NCBI GenBank assembly: GCA_035530195.1 | Contig: DATKVG010000067.1 | Coordinates: forward strand, 1-42,142 | Reading direction: 5' to 3' | From: JAPLKX01 sp035530195 | GTDB taxonomy: Bacteria; Hydrogenedentota; Hydrogenedentia; Hydrogenedentales; SLHB01 | Length of the DNA stretch: 42,142 nt | Shown: positions 1 to 8,600 of the stretch, one piece after another | How the letters are laid out: every line of letters starts with the position of its first letter | Position numbering within the stretch: position 1 is the first letter of the stretch | Made by a program: the position numbers and the translations under genes | The notes under the pieces: generated by a model | What the model saw: the letters and a program-made list of their open reading frames with translations, nothing else | Told to the model about the DNA's origin: nothing | The model's database searches: none

Positions 1-209
1 CATTACTAGTATGCTACCGGCTCGTTTTGTCAATCAAATCCCCCTTGTTTCGCAAATCTCAATGCCCAAAACGCCGCCGCACAGCCCCAAAAAGAGCAAC
101 AACTTTCCTATATATATGGGAGGAGTCGGAGCGGTTGGCGCATCGGCCGGGCTAGCCGGCCTGGACCTCTTGTTGGACGCTGATGAGCCGTTTGGGCTAA
201 TGTAAACGC
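1..209. other. Left-end intergenic stretch
   Basis: No convincing gene. A 64-codon open frame beginning at 11 has low-complexity content and no family resemblance, so it is not called. A TTGACA box on the minus strand (28-33) followed by a poor -10 (TACTAG, near 6-11) could direct transcription leftward out of the window. A TATATAT tract at 111-117 is a possible -10 for the rightward TPR gene, but no matching -35 is seen. Confidence 0.4.
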
Positions 210-1415
210 ATGAAGTACATGAACTTGATTTGTTTGGCGGGCCTGATTGCGGCGTCTTGTGAAAAGCCTCCGGCGGCGGTGCAGGACCAGCCGCCCGCCG
301 CGCGGGTTGTGCAGACCGAGGCCAATTCGCGCCAACAGAAAGCGCAGAAAGCGACTCAGGCCGACGCCCTGCTTGGCAAGGGTGAAGGTCACGCGGCGTC
401 CGGCAACCATGACAAGTCGCTGGAGAGTTACAAGGCGGCGGTTCGGGCGAACCCGTTCAGCGGCCCCGCAAACCTCGCCTTGGGCCGGGAGTTGCTGCGG
501 CGGGGCGAGTTGGACGACGCGGAAAGCGCGTTAAGCCAGGCGTTGCGAATGGATCCCAACCAGACGGCCACGCTGGTGGCGCTGGGCAACGTCTACGCGG
601 CGAAAGACCTCTGGGCACAAGCGGAAGCCTACTACCGGTCGGCATTGTCCGGTAACCCCAAAGATTCGGTGGCCGGGCACAAGGTTGGGTTGGCCTTGGC
701 GCAACAGGGAAAACTCCCGGAAGCGGTTGATGCGCTGAAAGCCGTGGTGGCGGCGCACCCGGGGTTGGCGGAGGTGTTGTCGGATCTGGGGCTTGTGTAC
801 TCGCTGCAAGAGCGGCGGGACGAGGCGATATCGGCGTACAAGGAGGCGTTGGCGGCGGCGCCGGACGTGGCGGAAACGCACGCCCGGCTTGGGACGGTTT
901 ATATGGGCGCGGGGCGTCTCGATGAGGCGGAGGCCGAATTCGCGGAGGCGCTGCGGCTGGACGGAAAACACTCGGCGGCCCGGGTTGGCTTGGGCCGGGT
1001 GAAACTCGAGCGCGGCCAGACGGAACAGGCGGCGGAGGCGTTCCGGCAGGCGGTTGATCTGGACCGGCGGAGCGTGCAGGCCCACTATTATCTCGGGCTG
1101 GCGTTGGAACACCTGGGCAAGACGGAGGAAGCGGCGGCCGAGTACGGGCAGGCGTCGCAGATTGATAACAGCAGCGTGGACGCACCGCTGGCGCTGGGCA
1201 GACTGCTGGCGTCGCAGGGGAAGTACGAGGAGGCGGAGAAGCATTTCTATACCGCCGTCCAGCGGGACGAGAACTCGGCGGGAGCGCGGCTGGCGCACGG
1301 GAAAAACCTGACGCGGCTGGGACGGCGGGAAGATGCAATAAAACATCTGCAGAAAGCGCTGGAACTCGACCCAAGTATCGAGGAAGCCCGCAAGGCGCTC
1401 GATGAACTGAAGTAG
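210..1415 (+). CDS. TPR-repeat lipoprotein
   Basis: A 401-residue protein built almost wholly of tetratricopeptide repeats. About ten 34-residue units run from residue ~60 to the end, with the usual alternating A-x-G/A-Y/L pattern and phrases such as ALGNVYAAKDLWAQAEAYYR. The N-terminus is a short signal ending in LIAASC, a plausible lipobox with Cys ~17, so the protein is probably lipid-anchored and periplasmic. TPR proteins act as scaffolds; no partner can be deduced. ATG at 210 is taken as start; an in-frame ATG three codons later is possible. The next gene follows 37 bp downstream on the same strand, suggesting co-transcription. Gene function beyond the TPR fold is unknown. Confidence 0.85.
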   Translation: MKYMNLICLAGLIAASCEKPPAAVQDQPPAARVVQTEANSRQQKAQKATQADALLGKGEGHAASGNHDKSLESYKAAVRANPFSGPANLALGRELLRRGELDDAESALSQALRMDPNQTATLVALGNVYAAKDLWAQAEAYYRSALSGNPKDSVAGHKVGLALAQQGKLPEAVDALKAVVAAHPGLAEVLSDLGLVYSLQERRDEAISAYKEALAAAPDVAETHARLGTVYMGAGRLDEAEAEFAEALRLDGKHSAARVGLGRVKLERGQTEQAAEAFRQAVDLDRRSVQAHYYLGLALEHLGKTEEAAAEYGQASQIDNSSVDAPLALGRLLASQGKYEEAEKHFYTAVQRDENSAGARLAHGKNLTRLGRREDAIKHLQKALELDPSIEEARKALDELK

Positions 1416-1452
1416 ACGGTACTTGCGAAGGCGCATTCCTGAGGAGGGAGAG

Positions 1453-2676
1453 ATGGCCACGGATGCGGGAATCATGCTGTTCAACCTGCCCGACCTGGCG
1501 CAGCAGGATTTTCACGGCGCGCGCGCGCACGCGCATAACCGGCGGGCGGCGGCATTGTGGGCGGCGTTTCGCGAGGGGCGGCACGAGCGCGTGCCGGTGC
1601 GGTTCAACACGAACCCGCGGATGCTGATGTTGGACGAGTCGTACAACAAATGCGGGATGTCGTACCAGGAGTACATGCACGACCCCGAGGTGATGGCGCA
1701 GGTGGTCCTCGAGTGGCAGTACTGGTGCCGGTTTATGTTGCCGGGCGACCACGAGAAAGGCCTGCCCGTGCAGTGGCCGGTCCATGTGGATTTCCAGAAC
1801 CTTTACGAGGCGGCGTGGTTCGGTTGCCCGGTCCACTACCGCGACGGCCAAGTGCCGGACACGACGCCCATCCTCGATGACGACAACAAACGCATGCTGT
1901 TCGACGCGGGCATCCCCGACCCGTTCGCGGGGGCGTGGACGGAGCGGTGGTTCCATTTCATCAACACGTGGGACAAAAAACGGCTGCGCGGCTGGACGTT
2001 TCTCGGCATACCGGTGGCACCGGTAAAGACGTCGCCGTTTGCCGGGACGGACGGGGTTTTCACGGTTGCGGCGTCGTTGCGCGGGGCGACGGAACTGTGC
2101 CGGGACCTGCTCGAAGACCCGGAGTATGCGCGCGAGTTGCTCGAATACGTGTACGAAGCGACGGCGGAGCGGATGCGGTCGTGGCGCGACCGGCTCGAGA
2201 TCCCCATGCCGCAGGACAGTTTTGTGACGGCGGACGACGCGATCGAACTGCTGTCGGTCGAGCAGTACCGGGAGTTCGTGCTACCGTTGCACAAGCGGCT
2301 TTACGGCGAATTCGCCACGGCGGAGGCGCGCAGCATTCACCTGTGCGGCCACGTCCAGCGCCTGTTGCCGGTGGTGAGGCAGGAGTTGGGCGTGACGGTA
2401 TACGACACGGGGTTTCCGCTCGATTTCGCGGAACTGCGCCGGCAGTTGGGAACGGAATCGACCATATACGGCGGGCCGCGCGTGCAGTTGTTTGTCGGAG
2501 ATAGCCGGGATGAACTGGCCGCGGAAGCGGAACGGATCCTGCAGTCGGGCGTGCTCGAGGGCGGGCGGTTTGTCTTGCAGGAGGGCAACAACCTGCCGCC
2601 GCGAACCCCGCTCGATCATTGCCAGGCGGTTTATGATACGGCGGAGAAGGCCAGCCGGCGAGACGGATGGTGGTGA
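1453..2676 (+). CDS. UroD-fold (MtaA-like) methyltransferase family protein
   Basis: A 407-residue member of the uroporphyrinogen decarboxylase fold. The frame opens further upstream at a TTG (1423), but ATG 1453 sits just behind GAGGAGGGAG (1441-1450) and is the better start. Near residue 296 is IHLCGH, an H-x-C-G motif. In MtaA/MtbA-type corrinoid methyltransferases of this superfamily H-x-C provides two zinc ligands, whereas heme-biosynthetic HemE lacks it. I therefore expect a methyl-transfer role with a corrinoid protein or a related substrate rather than heme synthesis. No third Cys ligand is evident near the C-terminus, and no corrinoid protein lies nearby. It follows the TPR lipoprotein, probably in one transcript. 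The exact substrate cannot be read from sequence. Confidence 0.8.
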   Translation: MATDAGIMLFNLPDLAQQDFHGARAHAHNRRAAALWAAFREGRHERVPVRFNTNPRMLMLDESYNKCGMSYQEYMHDPEVMAQVVLEWQYWCRFMLPGDHEKGLPVQWPVHVDFQNLYEAAWFGCPVHYRDGQVPDTTPILDDDNKRMLFDAGIPDPFAGAWTERWFHFINTWDKKRLRGWTFLGIPVAPVKTSPFAGTDGVFTVAASLRGATELCRDLLEDPEYARELLEYVYEATAERMRSWRDRLEIPMPQDSFVTADDAIELLSVEQYREFVLPLHKRLYGEFATAEARSIHLCGHVQRLLPVVRQELGVTVYDTGFPLDFAELRRQLGTESTIYGGPRVQLFVGDSRDELAAEAERILQSGVLEGGRFVLQEGNNLPPRTPLDHCQAVYDTAEKASRRDGWW

Positions 2677-2680
2677 TTAT

Positions 2681-2709
2681 GGTCTGGAGCCTGTAGACCG
2701 GAGTCTGGT
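2681..2709. repeat. GTCTGGAGTCCGG-type dispersed repeat
   Basis: Just after the UroD-fold gene stop. It contains GGTCT (2681-2685) and AGACC (2695-2699), which can form a 5-bp hairpin, followed by AGACCGGAGTCTGG. Near-identical words recur at 27513-27559 and, inverted, at 27651-27662, so this looks like one copy of a dispersed intergenic repeat. Confidence 0.5.
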
Positions 2710-2772
2710 CAACTGCGGAGTGCGAATTTTACAATGGGACATGGATGATGTGCAAAAGCGGGGGACAGGATC

Positions 2773-4101
2773 ATGCGCAAGATGTGTCTGCTGTTCTTAA
2801 TCAGTGGAGTTACACTATTTGAAGGCGTTGTTGTTGCCGAGCAATACGATTTGTCCAATGGAGCGAACATTCGCGCATTGTACATTCCCGATGTACCCTC
2901 GTCCGAAGCAGCCGTGCGGGACATGCTATTCTTGGCAAATGTGGGGAAGGACGATGTGGTCTATGATTTGGGGTCGGGCGATGGCCGTGTTGTCATAGCC
3001 GCAGTGCAGGATTTTGGATGCCGCCGCGCCGTTGGCATTGAAAATAATCCCAAACATATTCAGGAAAGCCGGCTGAATGCGGAAAAGGCCGGCGTTGCCG
3101 ACCGGGTGGAGTTTTTCGAACAGGACTTGTTTTCCAGCGATTTTCACGATGCCACGGTAGTCGTCCTGTACCTGGGCCATGACGCAAATATCAAGCTTCG
3201 GCCCAAGCTGGTCTCGACACTAAAGCCAGGCACGCGCATCGTTTCGAACCAGTTTGCCATGGGAGAATGGCCGCCTGACAAAGAGTTGACCGTGCGGACA
3301 AAAATTCTTGGTATGTACGGATTCGGAAGTCTTACGCCATGGGGAGTCACCAATCCGCACGTTCCCGATTACGACACAAAGGAGGAACCGTACTTCAACG
3401 GCGCCAAGGTTTTTATGTGGCACGTGCCGGCGCCGGTTGCGGGTGTGTGGCACGGGCAAATTATAACGGAAAAGGGAACACAAGACCTGAAACTGGTTCT
3501 GTGCCAGCGGCTGTCCTCGATTGAGGGCGCGCGCTTTGAGCTTTCTGGCACAAAAGCCATAGAGGGATACGCTCAAGTCGACTTGTCGGGCGATCATCTG
3601 CGCTTTTGGTGCTCTGATAGGCACCCCGACAGGGACATCACAATAAGCTTCGACGGGAGGGCAGACGGGGACATCCTTCGAGGGACGTTCGGTGCATGGA
3701 CGGATCTCGGTCAATACAAGGCGGAGGCGTGGGAAATGCGGCGCGACAAAGTCGACTTGACGGGAACATGGGATTGGCCGGCAAGGACAGGTGCTGCCAG
3801 GATCGAGATACAACAACACGACGGCGGTCTGGTTTGCTCTTACCGGAACAACGGCCAGATTCTGCCCGTGGTTGATTTCTACAGTTTCGGCGGAGGTTTT
3901 TATTTCACCGCGCTGCTGTCGAATGGCGGCGGTGAACCAAAGCCCTTCGATGCCGGGTGGTTGATCGGGGAGGCGGTGCTGGACGGGACTCAGTTGAAAG
4001 GGAAACTCTCATACCACCTCGCGGCGGACATGCGCCTCCAACCACCCGTGGAGTATCGTGACCTAAGACAAAGTTGGTGGCCGGAGCGGGTTGCCCCATA
4101 A
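2773..4101 (+). CDS. Exported class I SAM-dependent methyltransferase with C-terminal beta domains
   Basis: A 442-residue protein. Residues 1-22 form a signal peptide (hydrophobic MCLLFLISGVTLFEGVVV, then A-E). Residues ~35-215 are a Rossmann methyltransferase: motif I VVYDLGSGDGR near residue 60, an acidic ribose-binding residue in VGIENN, and a later VVLYLG strand. This matches the family of about 200-residue methyltransferases that often carry a signal peptide. Residues ~218-440 are two beta-rich stretches beginning VAGVWHG and LTGTWDW, which look like repeated lipocalin-like units. Substrate is unknown. SAM is not expected in the periplasm, so export of this enzyme is odd. Codon use is less GC-biased than neighbours, which could indicate a different origin. 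GGGGACAGGA precedes the ATG. The ceramidase-like gene converges 18 bp downstream. Confidence 0.8.
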   Translation: MRKMCLLFLISGVTLFEGVVVAEQYDLSNGANIRALYIPDVPSSEAAVRDMLFLANVGKDDVVYDLGSGDGRVVIAAVQDFGCRRAVGIENNPKHIQESRLNAEKAGVADRVEFFEQDLFSSDFHDATVVVLYLGHDANIKLRPKLVSTLKPGTRIVSNQFAMGEWPPDKELTVRTKILGMYGFGSLTPWGVTNPHVPDYDTKEEPYFNGAKVFMWHVPAPVAGVWHGQIITEKGTQDLKLVLCQRLSSIEGARFELSGTKAIEGYAQVDLSGDHLRFWCSDRHPDRDITISFDGRADGDILRGTFGAWTDLGQYKAEAWEMRRDKVDLTGTWDWPARTGAARIEIQQHDGGLVCSYRNNGQILPVVDFYSFGGGFYFTALLSNGGGEPKPFDAGWLIGEAVLDGTQLKGKLSYHLAADMRLQPPVEYRDLRQSWWPERVAP

Positions 4102-4119
4102 CGTGATTGAAGCCTGACA

Positions 4120-5394
4120 CTATTTCAATGAAAGGGCAAGCGCCGCGGCTTGGGTGGCGAGGTGGCCGGCGAGGTTGGGTCCGTAATAGGAACGGCTCTC
4201 GACTTCGTAGCCGCCGTGAGCCCATTCGGCTGGGGTAACGATATAGCCGATGTAGTCGTTGGCGAGGCCGACGGTAAGAACGCGGGGAAAACCTTGGACT
4301 TTCTCACGCACCTCGTTTGCGCAGACGAGCAGGGGCTCGCCGGGGAGGCCGACGAGGAGGGTGTTGCCCAACAGGACCTCTTGCAGTTCGACCTCGCGCG
4401 GGAGGGCTTCCATCGCCGCATCGAGATATTTGGCGTACTTCTCCTTGGCCTGTTGCGGGAAATTGAACTCAGGCAGCGGGATCATCTTGCGCGCGATCGA
4501 AAAGACGAGATCGTCCTTGGGCGTGAGGTCTTTGGCAGCGGCCGCGGCAACCTTGGCGAGACGCGATCCGAAGTCTTCGACGCGGGCGAACGGGTCGTCG
4601 CCTTGCGCGCCTTTTGGGGATTGATCGCCTTCGGCGCCGTTCATATAAAGGGCGACGGTGCCGGGGAACGCCCGTTCCATTTCGCGCTGGAATGCGCCGG
4701 GCCAGTCGCCGGAGATGAGCATGTTGTCGGCGCCGAGGATGGTTGGATGGGTGGCGAAATGGGTAAGAACGGCGAGGGTCGAGCCGTCCTGCTTATCCAG
4801 TCGCATCAGCCAGAGGTTCTCGCTAATGAGCGGCGACTCGCCGGCGGCGGTTCGGGCGTCGGTGTCATACCCCCACCGGCGGTTATTGGCGAATCCTGGG
4901 ACCGTAGTCTCGGCGAACGCGACTTTAACGGGCGCGGCGGTTGCCACCGCTTCGGCGACCGCCTTGGCGATCGCGGCGCTCATGACTTCCATGATGGCGG
5001 GATCGTATTTGCCGAACTGCATCTGCCAGAACCGTTCTGGATACATCGAGGGCCCGTCATGGGTATGCGAGGCCGACATGAACACGTTGTCGGCGGTGAA
5101 CCCTTGCGCGGAGATCTTCTCGATTAGCAGCCGTTTGAGTTCGGGCGTGATCGAGCGGAGGTCGCAGGTTATCAGCGCCAACTGGCGGCCGCCGTCTTTG
5201 AGGACCAGCACCCTGGCGTGGAGCGGATCGTGGATGCCGGTTGCCGGCTTGCCCATCCGGGCGCCGTACCCGGCCAGCGGCACGCGGTACTTCGCGGGAT
5301 CGGGCGTGATGTCGGCCCTGGCCGCGCCGGCCATGACGGCGTGCGCGGACGAGGCACACAACAACAGTAATGAGAGAAACAATGCGTTTTTCAC
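4120..5394 (-). CDS. Neutral/alkaline ceramidase-like hydrolase, exported
   Basis: A 424-residue protein. I choose GTG 5394, preceded by AAAGGG at about 6 bp, over the TTG at 5415, because it opens directly into a signal peptide (VKNALFLSLLLLCASSAHA). The mature N-terminus AGAARADITP is the hallmark of the neutral/alkaline non-lysosomal ceramidase N-terminal domain. SASHTHDGPS (near residue 110) and HFATHPTI (near 210) carry the His ligands expected for its zinc site. The typical C-terminal immunoglobulin-like domain is absent, so this is the short form common in environmental bacteria, often annotated as hypothetical. Ceramide is unlikely to be its only substrate; amide-bond hydrolysis in the periplasm is the safe inference. 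It is followed convergently by the exported methyltransferase. Confidence 0.85.
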   Translation of the reverse strand: MKNALFLSLLLLCASSAHAVMAGAARADITPDPAKYRVPLAGYGARMGKPATGIHDPLHARVLVLKDGGRQLALITCDLRSITPELKRLLIEKISAQGFTADNVFMSASHTHDGPSMYPERFWQMQFGKYDPAIMEVMSAAIAKAVAEAVATAAPVKVAFAETTVPGFANNRRWGYDTDARTAAGESPLISENLWLMRLDKQDGSTLAVLTHFATHPTILGADNMLISGDWPGAFQREMERAFPGTVALYMNGAEGDQSPKGAQGDDPFARVEDFGSRLAKVAAAAAKDLTPKDDLVFSIARKMIPLPEFNFPQQAKEKYAKYLDAAMEALPREVELQEVLLGNTLLVGLPGEPLLVCANEVREKVQGFPRVLTVGLANDYIGYIVTPAEWAHGGYEVESRSYYGPNLAGHLATQAAALALSLK

Positions 5395-5414
5395 GTGGTT
5401 CCCTTTGCTGTCCA

Positions 5415-5522
5415 ACCCCTTCCGGGGTAGAGACGGTATGATCCGGAATCCCAGGGTAGGTCCAGACCCTAGCGGGTCTGGAGCAACCCTGGGCTGACGA
5501 TTGTCAAATCCCTCCGGGATTT
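5415..5522. repeat. Three-hairpin palindromic repeat element
   Basis: Three hairpins in a row. First, ACCCC/TTCC/GGGGT (5415-5428). Second, a strictly regular nested palindrome: CCCAGGGT (5450-5457), 4 nt, CCAGACCC (5462-5469), 4-nt loop, GGGTCTGG (5474-5481), 4 nt, ACCCTGGG (5486-5493). Third, AAATCCC/TCC/GGGATTT (5506-5522). All stems are perfect. It lies between divergently oriented genes, in the upstream region of both. The arrangement resembles REP/BIME-like elements; no coding capacity. Confidence 0.75.
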
Positions 5523-5636
5523 CATCGAGCTTTTAAGGCACACCCTTGCTGTCGCATTACATCGTTTTACATCCGTCGTGGAAACCAGTATGGTTGAAGA
5601 CCCTCGGCGGCGTCAAGGGAGAATCAAGGAGGCGTG

Positions 5637-8600
5637 ATGAAGCGGGCACTGCTGATTTTTGTTGTATTGTGCGGGCTGGCGGCGGGCGCGGGTGCTGAGC
5701 GAGTGGAATGGACCGTTCCGCTCGAGGGTCCGGCTTCCTCGCCGACGCTATACCCGGATGAGACGAGCGCGACGTCCGTGGCGGTGGCCGTGGGCAACAG
5801 CATCATGGTGATCGACGGCAAGGGGCAGGTGGTGTGGACGGCGAAAGAAGAGGTGTCGTTTGCGACGCCAGTAACGGTAGGCGATCTGGATGGGGACGGT
5901 GCTGCGGAACTGGTAGCGGCGCGGATCGACGCGGTGGTGGTGTGCTACGGCTCGAGCGGCGAGGTGCGATGGCGGACGATGAGCCTGGCGCCGTCGGCGG
6001 GCGGATACAAAAACCTGGTGGCCGCGGACGTGATGCCGTCGGCGGGGATGGAAGTGCTTGTGGGTTTCGACAACGGCTGGCTGTATTGCCTGAGTGCAGA
6101 CAGCGAGACGTTGTGGAGGTTTTTCGGAGACAAGTTCCGGGTCGGCGGGATAGCCGTGGCCGACGGCAACGCCGACGGCGCACCGGAAATCTTCTACGGG
6201 ACGGACAACGGCCATATCTACTGCCTCGACGGGGACGGGCGGATGCGTTGGCGGTATTTTGAGCTTGCGCCGTACGGGCGGTCGGGCCCGAACATCGCGG
6301 ATCTCGAGGGAGACGGCAGCCGCGAGTTGCTGATCACCCGGAGCAACGTGGGGAGCGCAACGTGCCTGATGGCGCTGGACGCGACCACGGGCGGTTACGT
6401 GTGGCGCACAAAGGACTATATGCAGAGCTACGTGTCGAACGCCGTGGCCGACATCGACGGGGACGGGCGGTTCGAGGTGTTCCACGCGGACAAGGGCAAC
6501 TTTCTGTATTGCGACAATCCGGATGGGTCGCGGCGTTGGCAAATCGAGTTGGCGGGCCGGGGGGTGTTTTGGGCGCCGGCTGTCGCGGACGTGGACGGCG
6601 ACGGGCATGTCGAGATCCTGGCAGGGTGCAGGGGAACGGATCCAAAGACGGGGAACTGTTTTTATGTCGTAAGCGACGCGGGCGTGTTGAAGCAGGCGAT
6701 GAAGCGGGGCGGCGGGGCGAATGCCGGCACGGCTGTGGCGGACCTGGACGGCGACGGGAAGCTGGAAGTTATCGTCGCAACTGATACTCCGAACCAGTTG
6801 ATTGCGCTGACGTGGGACGGCGCGGGGCGTGTCGGGTGGCCGTCGTTGCGTGGCGACAGCCGGATGTCGGGCGCGCCGGGGATGGTGGCCGGTGGCCAGT
6901 GGCCGGTGGCCGGTTCTGTTGACGGTGGCCGGAGGCCGGTGGAGAGTGGTGGAGCGGTCGTCCAGATCGAAGCGGATGAGGCGCACTGGGGCAAGAACAT
7001 GTGGAGATTGTCGTGGACGGATCCTGTTCCGGCGGAGGCGTGTCTGGAGGTTCGGGTGCAGCCGGAGACGGGGCCCGCGGAGACGCGGGTTGTAAATCTG
7101 AAACCTGGGGCCGTGGGCGCGGAGGTCGAGGTGTGGCTGAACTCGGGGGGCAATTCGACTGTGGCCGTGAGCATGCACAAGGCGGCGCCGGCGCCGGACG
7201 GGCCGGTGTTTGTCGTTGTGCGGCAAGTGGCGCCGACAGAGCCGGGTGCCTGGGATACGGGTCGGGTGGCAGCGGCGGTCGAGGCGGCGGTGGGCGTTAT
7301 CGGTGAGAGCGCTCCGCAGGCCGTGGCGTTGCGGCGCGAACTGAGGTTGCTGGAGGCGGATGCGGAGATGGTGCGGGGGCTGGCGGCGGCGGATGTGCAG
7401 GCGGGAGATCTGCAACAGGGACGGTCGAGCGGGAGCTCGACCCCACCGACCCAGGCGGGAGATCTGCAACAAAAGCCCGTGCAGGCGGGACGCCCGCACC
7501 ACAACTTGCAGGCGGGACGCCCGCACCACAACAACGAGGCGGTGGCGGAAGCGGCTACGGGGTTGCGGGAGCGGGCGGGGAACCTGAAGGCGCGGGCGGG
7601 GCTGCTGGCTGAATGGTGGCACGGGGGGAACCGGGGCAGCTTTGTGTGTTGGCAGGACGCGAACCCGTGGGACGAGTTTGATCCTTCGGATTTGCCAACG
7701 AAACTGGAGGCGCCCGTGAACGTGGCGGTAAGCGCGTATGGCAACGAGTTTGAAGACGTTGCGCTGACGCTGCTGAACGTCACCGGCGAGACAATCGACG
7801 TGCGGTGTGCTTGGAATGAGCCGCAGGCGAGCCAGTCGCCGAAGCCCGACCCGGACTTGGCGCGGCGTGTGACGTTCCGCCGGCTGATTCCGGTGGGTTC
7901 GGGCAGGTCGGATCGCGTGTTCGACGCGTTGCCGGGACTCGATTTGTCGAGGTCGGTGACGCTTGCGCCGGGCGAGGCGCGGCAGGTTTGGCTGGTGATC
8001 GACACGCACGGGCTCGAGCCGGGGACGCACGAAATGACGCTGTACCTGGCCGACCTGACGCGGCAGCCGACCGTGGCGCCGGTGTCGCTCGAGATCGAGG
8101 TGTGGCCTGTGGCGCTGCCCGTGGACGTGTTCAAGAAGATCAACTGGTCGAGTTTTGATCCATCTGTGGCGTCGGATCAGTCGGTGCGTGACATGATCGA
8201 CCACGGGGTCAATGTGATTTACGGCCCGGGCCTGCCGGCGGTTCCGGTGGACGAGAACGGCAACCTGGCGGGTGAGATCGATTGGACGGCGTTCGACGCC
8301 GGGCTCGAGCGCGTGCCGGGGTATTTCACGATGCTGTGGGGTTCGCCACCCGGGCGGAAGTGGCCGGAAGGCGTGAACCCGGCCGCGGAGTCGGAACCGT
8401 ATTTCAACGGGTTCCGGACGGCGGTGCGTGAGCTGGCGGCGCATTTGCGGGAACGCGGCTTCCCATACAGCCAGTGGGCATTTTATCCGATCGACGAGCC
8501 GTGGAATACGGGAGCAACGCAGGTGGCGCAACTCAAACAATTTGCGGAGATGGTGAAGCGGGCGGACATCGAAGCGATGGTGTACGCGGACCCGGCGGGC

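Noticed and set aside
11..205. 64-codon open frame at the left edge
   Set aside because: No ribosome site and no recognisable sequence; it ends just before the TPR gene start.
457..1956. A 499-codon minus-strand open frame across the TPR and UroD-fold genes
   Set aside because: Proline/arginine-rich and spans two convincing genes on the other strand.
1453..2676. Calling either UroD-fold protein HemE (heme biosynthesis)
   Set aside because: Both carry an H-x-C zinc motif typical of MtaA/MtbA-type methyltransferases, and no heme genes are adjacent.
4150..5127. A 325-codon plus-strand open frame
   Set aside because: Lies within the ceramidase-like gene, which has the family motifs on the minus strand.
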